This document shows positions 56,690 to 64,000 of a stretch of 64,000 nucleotides of DNA, piece by piece (position 1 is the stretch's first letter; every line of letters starts with the position of its first letter). The position numbers were made by a program, and so were the translations under genes. The DNA is from Massilia endophytica (GTDB lineage Bacteria; Pseudomonadota; Gammaproteobacteria; Burkholderiales; Burkholderiaceae_D). The DNA lies in the NCBI RefSeq assembly GCF_021165955.1, contig NZ_CP088952.1, positions 2,170,001 to 2,234,000 of the forward strand. The letters are read 5' to 3'. The notes under the pieces were generated by a model that was not told the origin of the DNA, did not search any database, and was given only the letters and a program-made list of their open reading frames with translations.

Positions 56690-57202
56690 CTATTCGTTCA
56701 ACGACGTACGGATTTCGAAGGTAACGGTCTGAAGGCTCCCGCTCGCCTTGCCTTTGTGATGCGATAGATAGACCTGGCCGAATGCGGGCTGCTCCGCAAG
56801 GCTCTCCGCATAGCTCAGCAAGGCCGCTACGTCGCGGGCTTCGCCGCGCAGCACGAGGCGCTTGCCGCCCTTGTCGGGCGCGAACTCCAGGAGCTCGATA
56901 TCGTCGCTGCTGGCCTGTTCCAGCGCATTGAAGATGGGATACCAGTCGAAGGCGCGCTCGCTTTGCAGGGCTGCCCAGCGCCGCTGGATATCGAGCTCGC
57001 TGCGGCTTGGCTTGGGCACCGGCTTTGGCCGCAGCCCGGCGCGAAGCCGTTCCGCCTGTTGCTGGGCCTCCTCTTGGCGTTCGCCCTGCAGCAAGGCCTC
57101 GCGCCCCAGCCATGCCGCGCCCAGCGTCAACACGGCGGCAAGGCCCCATACGGGCAGGCGATGGCGGTTGCGCGGTTTGAGGTAGTGTGCGGGGTCAGAC
57201 AT
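56690..57202 (-). CDS. PilO/GspM-like inner-membrane assembly protein
   Basis: The 170-residue protein has one N-terminal transmembrane helix (VWGLAAVLTLGAAWLGREAL), a short coiled coil (QGERQEEAQQQAERL) and a ferredoxin-like C-terminal domain (DDIELLEFAPDKGGKRLVLR, GQVYLSHHKGKASGSLQTVTFEI). That topology matches PilO/GspM, which link the ATPase platform with the pseudopilus. Its ATG overlaps the upstream gene by eight bases. It is the last gene of the secretion operon. Confidence 0.65.
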   Translation of the reverse strand: MSDPAHYLKPRNRHRLPVWGLAAVLTLGAAWLGREALLQGERQEEAQQQAERLRAGLRPKPVPKPSRSELDIQRRWAALQSERAFDWYPIFNALEQASSDDIELLEFAPDKGGKRLVLRGEARDVAALLSYAESLAEQPAFGQVYLSHHKGKASGSLQTVTFEIRTSLNE

Positions 57203-57944
57203 GGTCGTCCCAGTAATGGCGCGGCAGCTCGCGGACGGCGGCCTGCGGCAGGCATTCGCCCACCACCGCTGCAGACGGCTCGCCATCGAGATGCCAGACG
57301 TTCAGCGTAGCGGGCTCGCCGTGGCGCAATGCCGCGCGCCGCAGCAATTGGGTGAGCGCGCGATGCGGGTCTGCGCTGCATGGCTGCGTATCCATGGCCT
57401 TCAGCCTGCCTCGCTCAAAACATAGCAGGCTTGCCTGCGCTCGTTCCTCAATCAGCAGCCAGCCGCGCGCTCCCTTCACCCGGCTGCGCGGCGACCAGTA
57501 CGCGGCTGCCGTAACAGGCAGCACCGTGCGCAAGCGGCAGCCGTGGGCGGCGGCAAGCGATTCCAGCTTTTCCATGAAGCTGCGCGGCATGGCGGATGCG
57601 ATTCCGCTTTCGCCGAAGTGCCGGAAGGCGGCATGGGAGACCCAGCCAGCATCGAGCTCGAGACCGTGGCCCGCGTAGCTTGCCGCCGCATAGGCTTCCC
57701 ATTGGGCTTGCGTATCCAGCTTGTCCTGCCAGGGCAGCGCGATTACGCGGGCCAGACTGTCGCTGACTACGATGTCGAGCTGCGCCCGGCCGGGCTTTGC
57801 CTCCTGCAGCAGCCCGTCCAGCGCTTCGAGCAGGCCCGCCGTGTCCGAAGCCGTTTCGGCAGCGGCACTCTTGCCGCCGCGCCGCAGCCAGCATGCGCCG
57901 GGGAACAGCCCGGCAGTAATTCGCTCAGGCCACAAACGTAACAC
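57195..57944 (-). CDS. PilM/GspL-like actin-fold protein
   Basis: A 249-residue protein without membrane helix. Segments such as AQLDIVVSDSLARVIALPWQ and LRTVLPVTAAAYWSPRSRVK, followed by ARGWLLIEERAQASLLCFER, fit the cytoplasmic actin-like fold of GspL/PilM, which docks the ATPase. It is shorter than PilM (about 350) and lacks the GspL membrane anchor, so the fit is by context and pattern. It overlaps gspE by 20 bases. Confidence 0.6.
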   Translation of the reverse strand: MLRLWPERITAGLFPGACWLRRGGKSAAAETASDTAGLLEALDGLLQEAKPGRAQLDIVVSDSLARVIALPWQDKLDTQAQWEAYAAASYAGHGLELDAGWVSHAAFRHFGESGIASAMPRSFMEKLESLAAAHGCRLRTVLPVTAAAYWSPRSRVKGARGWLLIEERAQASLLCFERGRLKAMDTQPCSADPHRALTQLLRRAALRHGEPATLNVWHLDGEPSAAVVGECLPQAAVRELPRHYWDDHV

Positions 57945-59580
57945 GGTTCACCTCCTGTAGTGTGGTGTGCCCTTCGCGGGCCAGGTCCAGCGCCACGTCG
58001 CGCAGGAAGCGGGTGCCTTGCAGGCGGGCCTGCTCCTTCAGCGCGCGGATCGAGGCGCGCGCCACGATCATTTCCCGGATCTCGTCGGTCAGGCGCAGCA
58101 CTTCGGCGATGGCACGCCGGCCCTTGTAGCCCGTGCCCCGGCAGTGCGTGCAGCCCTTCCCCGCCATGAAGCGGAAGGACGAGGGATCGTGGATGCCGGA
58201 TTCGGCCAGCAGCGTGGCATCGGGAACAACCGGCTCCGCACAGTGCACGCAGTTCTGGCGCAGCAGGCGCTGCGCAACCACGCCGGTCAGCGAGGATACG
58301 AAGTTGTAGGGATCGACACCCATGTGCATGAAGCGGCCGATCACGTCGAAGGTGTTGTTGGCGTGGACGGAGGTGAACACCATGTGGCCCGTCAGCGCCG
58401 ATTGCACCGCAATCTGCGCCGTTTCGGGGTCGCGGATCTCGCCGACCAGGATCTTGTCCGGGTCGTGGCGCAGAATCGAGCGCAGGCCGACAGCGAAAGT
58501 CAGCCCCTTTTTCTCATTGACGGGAATCTGCAGAACGCCTGGGAGCTGGTATTCCACCGGGTCTTCAATGGTAATGAACTTGTCCTCGCCGTGATTGATC
58601 TCCGTAAGCGCGGCGTAGAGCGTGGTGGTCTTGCCGCTGCCGGTCGGTCCGGTGACGAGCATCATGCCGTAAGGCTCCGCGGCCAGGCGGCGCAGCAGCT
58701 GGATGGTGCGCTGGTCGAAACCGAGGGAGTCGAGCGTAAGCCGCTGCACACTGTCCATCAGGGCCTTCTTGTCCAGCACCCGCAGCACCGCGTCTTCGCC
58801 GAAGATGCTGGGCATGATCGAAACGCGGATATCGATGTCGCGCCCCTTGGAGGCCACGCGGAAGCGTCCATCCTGAGGCACGCGCTTCTCGCCGATATCC
58901 AGTTCGGCCAGCACCTTGATGCGGGCAATCGCCTGTTCCGCGAGCTGGGGATTGCTGACCATTGCAATGCGGTTCAGCACACCGTCTATGCGGAACTTGA
59001 TCAGCAGGCCCTGGGGCAAGGTCTCCATGTGGATGTCGCTGGCTTCGAGGCGCAGCGCATCGAAGACGGTGGAATTGATCAGGCGCACGGCGGGACTGGC
59101 CTCGCCCTGGATCGCCGTGAGCGTGAGGTCGCCGCTCGCATCGCGTTCGGCTTCCACGATCACTTCTTCGCCCACCGCATCGGCGACGGCGCTGAAGCTG
59201 GCTTCATGCTTCTCCAGCTGCGCCAGGATGGATTGCGGATCGCCCATGTACAGGACGCGCACACCGCGCGCGTTCAGCCAGGCGCCCAGTCCGGGCATGA
59301 GCGGCATGCCGAGAACGGCCAGGGGCCCCTCTTCGCTCTCCGCCACTATCGCCGCGCGCTGATGCATCTCCGCATAGTCGGCCAGGCCGAAGGCGGGCGT
59401 GATGGCAGCGAGCGCATCGTCGGCGATCACCGTGTAGGCAAGGTGCGCAGCGGCGCCCTCCAGCGCTGCGCGGCGCGGAACTTCCGCGCTGGCGGCCAGC
59501 CGCTCGAGCCAGTCGCGGGCATCGCCAGCGCCGAAGGCGGCGCCAAGTTGCGCTGCGTTGATATTGACTGCTTCACTCAT
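57925..59580 (-). CDS. GspE/PilB-type secretion ATPase
   Basis: The 551-residue protein has an N-terminal GspE-N-like region and a secretion ATPase core with Walker A VTGPTGSGKTTTL (about residue 310), the Asp box ITIEDPVEYQLPG, Walker B KILVGEIRDPETA and His box SVHANNT. A Zn-binding CVHCAEP/CTHCRGTGY tetra-cysteine motif near residue 450 is typical of GspE and PilB. It powers pseudopilus assembly at the inner membrane. Overlaps gspF by four bases (ATGA). Confidence 0.92.
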   Translation of the reverse strand: MSEAVNINAAQLGAAFGAGDARDWLERLAASAEVPRRAALEGAAAHLAYTVIADDALAAITPAFGLADYAEMHQRAAIVAESEEGPLAVLGMPLMPGLGAWLNARGVRVLYMGDPQSILAQLEKHEASFSAVADAVGEEVIVEAERDASGDLTLTAIQGEASPAVRLINSTVFDALRLEASDIHMETLPQGLLIKFRIDGVLNRIAMVSNPQLAEQAIARIKVLAELDIGEKRVPQDGRFRVASKGRDIDIRVSIMPSIFGEDAVLRVLDKKALMDSVQRLTLDSLGFDQRTIQLLRRLAAEPYGMMLVTGPTGSGKTTTLYAALTEINHGEDKFITIEDPVEYQLPGVLQIPVNEKKGLTFAVGLRSILRHDPDKILVGEIRDPETAQIAVQSALTGHMVFTSVHANNTFDVIGRFMHMGVDPYNFVSSLTGVVAQRLLRQNCVHCAEPVVPDATLLAESGIHDPSSFRFMAGKGCTHCRGTGYKGRRAIAEVLRLTDEIREMIVARASIRALKEQARLQGTRFLRDVALDLAREGHTTLQEVNRVTFVA

Positions 59581-60761
59581 ACGATATTCGCCAGGTCGAA
59601 GATGGGGCTGTACAGCATCAGCACGATGGCGCCGACCACGAGGCCGATGCCCAGCATCAGCACGGGTTCGATCAGCCTGCCAACGGTATCGATCCAGATG
59701 GTGGTTTCCTGGTCGTAGAAGTCGGCGATGCGGCCCATCATTTCATCCAGGTTGCCGGAAGATTCGCCCGCCACCAGCAGGCGCACCGCAACTTCGGTGC
59801 TCAGGCCGCAGTCCTGCAATGCCGCGGACATGGCGATGCCCTCCCCTACCCGCTGCACCGCCTTGTCCAGGCTGGGGTGCAGCGCCAGGGGCAGCGAGGC
59901 CTTCGTCATCCGCATTGCGGCGAGCACGCTCACCCCGCTGTGCAGCAGCATGCCGAGCGTTCGGTACAGGCGGGCCAGCTGCAGCACCTGCAGCCGCTCG
60001 CCGAGCCACGATGTCTGCATGAGCCACCGGTAGGCGCCGCTGCGCACGGCGGGATGGAAGATCAGAAGCAGGAGCAGCGCCACGACCACGCCCAGGCTTC
60101 CCCAGGCGGCAAGCTCGTTGTTGCGGACGAAGGTTCCCCACCACTGCACGAACCCCGGATCGCCATTCCGCATTGTTCCCGCGTCCTCGTACACGGCGCT
60201 GAATCGCGGCAGCACGTAGAACATGAGGAAGGCGATCACCAGGAAGCCGACGCCCAGCAGGACGGCAGGATAGGTGGCCGCGGCGCGAAGCTTTCCGCGA
60301 ATCTCGTCCACCTGCCCCTGGTACTGCATGTAGCGGCTGATGGCTGCGCGCAGCGTGCCGGTGGTTTCGCTGGAACGCACCATGGCCACATAGAGCGCCG
60401 GGAACACGGACGGCAGGCTGGCCATGGCGTTCGACAGCGGATTGCCTTGCCTTAGCTCGCGCAGCAGCACCTCGTACACGGAGCGCCCGCGTCCGCGCCT
60501 GTCGTTCTGGCTCAGCACATCGATGGCGTCGACGACGGTCTGCCCCGCATCGATCAGGGAGTGCAACTGCTGGTTGAAAACCGCCAGGTTGAACTCTTCG
60601 CGTGCCGCCGGCTGCAGCCAGTTGCGCTTGGCGGGACGCAGTTCCAGCACGCGGCCGCCGGCGTTGGCCGCCAGTTGGCGCGCCTCGGCCTCGCTCGACG
60701 CATCGAGCACGGTTTCCTCCACCGTAAACGCGGCCGTCAGCAGTTTGACGCGGTATTGCAT
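59577..60761 (-). CDS. GspF/PilC-type inner-membrane platform protein
   Basis: The 394-residue protein has the two duplicated GspF cytoplasmic domains (FNQQLHSLIDAGQTVVDAID with the first, LYRTLGMLLHSGVSVLAAMR with the second) and three transmembrane segments (about 165-185, 215-235, 365-385, the last ending PVLMLGIGLVVGAIVLMLYSP). It forms the assembly platform for pseudopilins. Five bases separate it from the upstream gspG-like gene. Confidence 0.92.
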   Translation of the reverse strand: MQYRVKLLTAAFTVEETVLDASSEAEARQLAANAGGRVLELRPAKRNWLQPAAREEFNLAVFNQQLHSLIDAGQTVVDAIDVLSQNDRRGRGRSVYEVLLRELRQGNPLSNAMASLPSVFPALYVAMVRSSETTGTLRAAISRYMQYQGQVDEIRGKLRAAATYPAVLLGVGFLVIAFLMFYVLPRFSAVYEDAGTMRNGDPGFVQWWGTFVRNNELAAWGSLGVVVALLLLLIFHPAVRSGAYRWLMQTSWLGERLQVLQLARLYRTLGMLLHSGVSVLAAMRMTKASLPLALHPSLDKAVQRVGEGIAMSAALQDCGLSTEVAVRLLVAGESSGNLDEMMGRIADFYDQETTIWIDTVGRLIEPVLMLGIGLVVGAIVLMLYSPIFDLANIV

Positions 60762-60766
60762 GCGGC

Positions 60767-61192
60767 TCAGTTCCAGCTGACGACGTCGGCGTCCTCGCCC
60801 CCGCCGCCCTGCTGCCCATCCGCCCCGTAGGACACCACGTCGTATTCACGGCCGTCGCTGCCTGGCGCGCGGTAGATATAGGCATGGTTCCAGGGGTCGG
60901 ATGGCACACCCTTCTTCAGATAGGGGCCATGCCAGTTCGCCTCGCTGTTGGGTGCGGCGAACAGCGCGACCAGCCCCTGGTCGGTCGTCGGGTAATGGCC
61001 GACGTCGATGCGGTACTGGTCCAGGCCCTTCTCGAAGGCCTCGATCTGGGCCTTCGCCACCTGCGTCTTGGACCGGCCGATCTGGCCGAAGTACTTGGGC
61101 GCCACAAAGGCCGAGAGCAGGCCGATGATCACGATCACCACCAGCAGTTCCAGCAACGTGAAGCCGCGTGCGTTGTTGTTTCGAACTTGCAT
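60767..61192 (-). CDS. gspG: GspG-like major pseudopilin
   Basis: The 141-residue protein has a type III (prepilin) signal RGFTLLELLVVIVIIGLLSAFVAPKYFG with Gly-Phe cleavage and Glu at +5, the expected GspG loop YRIDVGHYPTTDQGLVALF, and WHGPYLKKGVPSDPWNHAYI, with the Ca-site region at the C-terminus (GREYDVVSYGADG). It is the major pseudopilin of a type II secretion system. Confidence 0.92.
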   Translation of the reverse strand: MQVRNNNARGFTLLELLVVIVIIGLLSAFVAPKYFGQIGRSKTQVAKAQIEAFEKGLDQYRIDVGHYPTTDQGLVALFAAPNSEANWHGPYLKKGVPSDPWNHAYIYRAPGSDGREYDVVSYGADGQQGGGGEDADVVSWN

Positions 61193-61202
61193 TGCATTTC
61201 CC

Positions 61203-61661
61203 CTATGGAGCAGGTTTCGTGTAAATGAACTTCCAGTCGCTATAGCGCTGCGCCCCGGTGAACGTGGCCAGTTCGGGCGGGAAGCCCGCCTGCTTGATCG
61301 GCTTCACGTTCGATTTCGAGTAGACCCCGATCACGGCATTCGAGGCATCCAGCACCAGCCCCCAGTCGTCGTCCGTCATTGGGTCGGTGTACAGCTTGCG
61401 CAGCGGGCGCGTCGGCTTGACCAGCCGCGAGTCGTACAGCAGGTTCTCGAGCTTTGCGGGGTATGCCTTGCCCGACCCCGGCGAATTCTCGTAGTACTGC
61501 TTGATGGCGTTGCGGTAGGCGATGCCACGCCACAGGAGCTCGGCCTCCTTGTCGCGCCGTTCGCTCAGCGCGGTGTTTTCGAGCGCCCGAACGGCCACCA
61601 CGGCCGATATGGCAAGCAAGAACATCACCACCACGTAGCTGAATCCATTCTGGCGCGGCAT
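61203..61661 (-). CDS. Divergent pseudopilin-like protein
   Basis: The 152-residue protein has a prepilin-like N-terminus (PRQNGFSYVVVMFLLAISAV) in which the usual Glu at +5 is replaced (GFSYVV), like some minor pseudopilins. The body contains RDKEAELLWRGIAYRNAIKQYYENS and TDPMTDDDWGLVLD, found in proteins encoded between T2SS pseudopilin genes in betaproteobacteria. It abuts the next pseudopilin gene. Confidence 0.72.
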   Translation of the reverse strand: MPRQNGFSYVVVMFLLAISAVVAVRALENTALSERRDKEAELLWRGIAYRNAIKQYYENSPGSGKAYPAKLENLLYDSRLVKPTRPLRKLYTDPMTDDDWGLVLDASNAVIGVYSKSNVKPIKQAGFPPELATFTGAQRYSDWKFIYTKPAP

Positions 61662-62039
61662 CTACCAGTCCTTCAGCCAGGTGCCGTCGCGCCCCTTGTT
61701 GGGGGCGCCGCTGCGCACATCCTGCACCACGCCCATGCTCGGGTCTTCCGAGGGAACCACGACCCAGCTGTTCGGGCTCTGAGTGAACGGGTCCGCAGGG
61801 AGCTTGCGCAGATAGTGCTCCGCCACCAGCTCCTGCAGGGTGTCCGGATAGCGGTTTCGGTCCGCATAGAATTTTCCGATGGCGTCGCGCAGGATGTAGA
61901 GATCCTCCTTCAGCACGTCCTCTTTCGCCTTGTCCAGGTTGCCGAAGTAGCGCGGCGCGGCGATGGACACAAGCAGGCCCATAATGGACAGCGCCACCAG
62001 CAGCTCAATCAGGGAGAAGCCCAGCTTACCACTGCGCAT
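61662..62039 (-). CDS. GspG-like minor pseudopilin
   Basis: The 125-residue protein starts [20 protein letters not shown], a canonical prepilin peptidase site with Glu at +5, followed by [23 protein letters not shown] and LPADPFTQ, typical of short GspG/PilE-type pseudopilins. It overlaps the upstream pseudopilin gene by 14 bases. Confidence 0.85.
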   Translation of the reverse strand: MRSGKLGFSLIELLVALSIMGLLVSIAAPRYFGNLDKAKEDVLKEDLYILRDAIGKFYADRNRYPDTLQELVAEHYLRKLPADPFTQSPNSWVVVPSEDPSMGVVQDVRSGAPNKGRDGTWLKDW

Positions 62040-62508
62040 ACGGCACTCCGTTCAGGCCCGTGAGCGGCGATTTCGAGTAGACGTCGAAGACGTCCACGCC
62101 TTCCACCGGAGCTTCAGGCGGCGAGTCGAAGCGGCGCTTGCCCCAGCTGTCCACCGCCGACAGCGCCGGGTTGGCAAAGGGGTCGCGGGGGATGCGGCGC
62201 AGGAAGTAGAGCTTGGGGCCGGTCTTGTTCTGCTCGTCCACCACCCCGGCGCTCAGGTCGATGAGGGACTTCGGGTAGCCAGAATCCGTGCCGACGTCGA
62301 TGAGTATCCTGCCCGCGTCCGCCGCGTGCTTGTAGGCGTCGATCGCCTGGCGGATATCGCGCAAGGCAGTACGCAGCGCCTGTTCCTTCTGGCGGCGCAG
62401 CGTGGTTTCGATGACCGGCACCGCCACGCTGGCCATGACGCCAAGAATGGCGGCGGCGGCAAGCAGCTCGATCAGGCTGAAACCGCGGCTGAGGCGGAAA
62501 AACGTCAT
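62026..62508 (-). CDS. Pseudopilin (prepilin-type N-terminal cleavage protein)
   Basis: The 160-residue protein has a prepilin signal ([20 protein letters not shown]) and a body with [36 protein letters not shown] and [11 protein letters not shown], like the G-type pseudopilins of T2SS-like operons. The ATG overlaps the end of the secretin gene by four bases (ATGA). Confidence 0.85.
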   Translation of the reverse strand: MTFFRLSRGFSLIELLAAAAILGVMASVAVPVIETTLRRQKEQALRTALRDIRQAIDAYKHAADAGRILIDVGTDSGYPKSLIDLSAGVVDEQNKTGPKLYFLRRIPRDPFANPALSAVDSWGKRRFDSPPEAPVEGVDVFDVYSKSPLTGLNGVPYAQW

Positions 62509-64000
62509 GGCGGCGTAATCACGATATTGTGCAGCGCAGGCAGCGAGGGAATGCCTACCGCCTTCTTGCTGCCGATCGGCGTGGCCGCGATGACGCCCAC
62601 CGTCGTGGCATGTGGCGCTGCGGGCGGCGTTTTCGCCCGCAAGGTCAGCGTGAGCACGGTCCCTTGCCCACCCGCTTCCGCTCCGTCGCCGGACTTCATG
62701 CCCACCGATGCGCGGCCGCTTGCGCCATCGAAGGATTTGCTGAAGGCGCCTTTGCCATCCTTGTTGAAGTAGCCGCCGTCGTCGAGCGACACAAGCTCGA
62801 ATTCGGCCGGGTTGCAGGCCACCTGCAGCGAGGCGGCGCGCAGCGGCTCGGCGCTGTCCATGCGCAGTTCCAGACTGAAGGTCTGCCCTGCCTTGACGCT
62901 CGCGGGCCCGGTCCAGGCCAGCTTCGGCGCGTCCGGCGTGGAGGCCGGCGTCACCTGCGCGCTGCGCGTGGCCGCAGCCGCTGGCTGGGCTGGATCGGCG
63001 GTTCCTCCCTGCGCTGCTGTGCGCAGCTGGAGCGGCCGGTCGCGCAACACGGCTTCGGTGCCGGACCAGAAGGCTTCGTCGGCGGGGCTGCTGCGCTGGA
63101 TATTGCGGATCAGGTGCGGCGTGATCGAGAGCACGATCTCGGTCTTGGTGCGGCTGTCCGTCTGGCTGCCGAACAGGCGGCCAAGGATGGGGAACTCGCC
63201 CAGCAGCGGCACCTTGTTGCCGGAACTGCGGTCCTCGTCGCTGATCAGGCCTGCCAGCACCTGGGTTTCGCCGTCCTTCAGGCGCAAGGCGGTGTTGAAG
63301 TTGCGCGTGCCGATCTGGTAGGCCGAGGAACCGTTGTTGGTCTTGACGGAGGAAACGAGCGAGCTGACCTCCATGCCCAGCTTCAGGCCGATCTCGTCGC
63401 GCAGGTGAATGTCGGGCTCCACCTCCAGCTTCAGGCCCACGTCCAGGTATTGGATATTCTCGGTGACGAAGGTGTTCGTCGTCGTGGTGGTCACCACCGG
63501 CACCTTGTCGCCGATCATGATCTTCGCCTTCTCGCGGTCCCGCACGCGGATGCGCGGGTTGGCCAGCAGGTTGGCGTCGCCGTCGGTCTTCTGCAGGTTG
63601 ATGGTGGCGCTCGGAACGGAAACGCCGATCGACTTCGAATCGAGGTTGCGCAGGTCGCTCAGCTTCATGGCCGAAGTCGTGCTGCCGTTGGTTGGAATCG
63701 AGGTGGTTGCTCCCAGCGGCGTCACGGTGAACTGGCTGTTCCATTGCACACCGGCGTTCAACAGGCGCGAACGGTTAATCTCCAGAACCTCCACCTCCAG
63801 CATGATCTCCGGCTCCTCCAGGTCCTGCAGCTTGACCAGCTTTTCCGCCAGGGCGATAGTCTCGGGGCTTTCGCGCAGCACCATCAGGTTGTATTTGTCG
63901 TCGACGTAGATGTCCTTGAGCTTGAGCACCGTCTTGAGCATGTTGGCGGCCTGCTTGGCCTCCACATTGGCCAGGTAGAAGGCGCGCACCACCAGGTCCT
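62505..64000 (-). CDS. Secretin (GspD/MshL-like) with C-terminal cohesin-like domain, N-terminus outside window
   Basis: At least 498 residues are visible. An N1-type ring-building domain ([20 protein letters not shown]) leads into the secretin core ([80 protein letters not shown]). After the secretin, a Pro/Ala linker is followed by a beta domain ([20 protein letters not shown] ... [14 protein letters not shown] ... [10 protein letters not shown]) with the look of a cohesin. It is the outer-membrane pore of the system. The start lies outside the window. Confidence 0.9.
   Translation of the reverse strand, partial: DLVVRAFYLANVEAKQAANMLKTVLKLKDIYVDDKYNLMVLRESPETIALAEKLVKLQDLEEPEIMLEVEVLEINRSRLLNAGVQWNSQFTVTPLGATTSIPTNGSTTSAMKLSDLRNLDSKSIGVSVPSATINLQKTDGDANLLANPRIRVRDREKAKIMIGDKVPVVTTTTTNTFVTENIQYLDVGLKLEVEPDIHLRDEIGLKLGMEVSSLVSSVKTNNGSSAYQIGTRNFNTALRLKDGETQVLAGLISDEDRSSGNKVPLLGEFPILGRLFGSQTDSRTKTEIVLSITPHLIRNIQRSSPADEAFWSGTEAVLRDRPLQLRTAAQGGTADPAQPAAAATRSAQVTPASTPDAPKLAWTGPASVKAGQTFSLELRMDSAEPLRAASLQVACNPAEFELVSLDDGGYFNKDGKGAFSKSFDGASGRASVGMKSGDGAEAGGQGTVLTLTLRAKTPPAAPHATTVGVIAATPIGSKKAVGIPSLPALHNIVITPP

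Noticed and set aside
56472..57149. A 225-codon minus-strand frame overlapping the PilO-like gene and extending toward the Rhs gene
   Set aside because: Its first half lies out of frame within the PilO-like gene and is Arg/Ala-rich; the unique end part has no start or recognisable domain.

Overview
The window is GC-rich bacterial chromosome. Gene content (cyo quinol oxidase, TonB receptors, a PEP-CTERM protein, host-attachment protein, DUF1275/DUF899/DUF455 proteins, a Hcp/BPSL0067/STY0301 cassette) and codon bias suggest a betaproteobacterium of the Oxalobacteraceae (Massilia/Duganella type). That assignment is inference; no rRNA or other marker is present.

Layout. 1-12.5 kb: the start of a cytochrome bo operon (cyoA, start of cyoB), an MFS carrier, a hemerythrin-like protein, a CPA2 cation/proton antiporter, a Crp/Fnr-type regulator with a small membrane protein, an APC amino-acid permease, a MHYT-sensor hybrid kinase and several small membrane or unknown proteins. 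12.6-14.1 kb: a compact orphan type VI cassette (Hcp, probable peptidoglycan amidase effector, periplasmic immunity protein). 14-31 kb: mostly ordinary chromosome: a DUF1460 amidase, two TonB-dependent receptors (one behind a strong Fur-box candidate), a thioredoxin-reductase-like enzyme divergent from an Rrf2 regulator, DNA polymerase II, a PEP-CTERM protein with an EF-hand loop, CAP-domain, NTF2-like, ferritin-like and beta-propeller proteins, and DUF899.

32-56.4 kb is a polymorphic-toxin island on the minus strand. One apparently intact giant Rhs/SpvB-type protein (about 3,336 aa, signal peptide, five NBR1-like Ig modules, SpvB domain, FG-GAP repeats, YD repeats, toxin tip) is followed by its candidate immunity gene. 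Next to it lie displaced relatives: an EndoU toxin tip with a MafI-type immunity gene, an Rhs 3' fragment with an H/D-rich tip and an overlapping immunity gene, a long Rhs fragment without its 5' end plus several immunity-like genes, and a short Rhs scar. Two IS3-family insertions (one intact, one decayed) mark the break points, and long near-identical repeats link the copies.

56.7-64 kb: a type II secretion/type IV pilus-like operon on the same strand (secretin with a C-terminal cohesin-like domain, four pseudopilin-like proteins, GspF, GspE, and PilM/GspL- and PilO/GspM-like proteins) immediately upstream of the giant toxin gene. The juxtaposition of a Sec-signal-bearing Rhs protein and a secretin-based export system is the most interesting hypothesis in the window.
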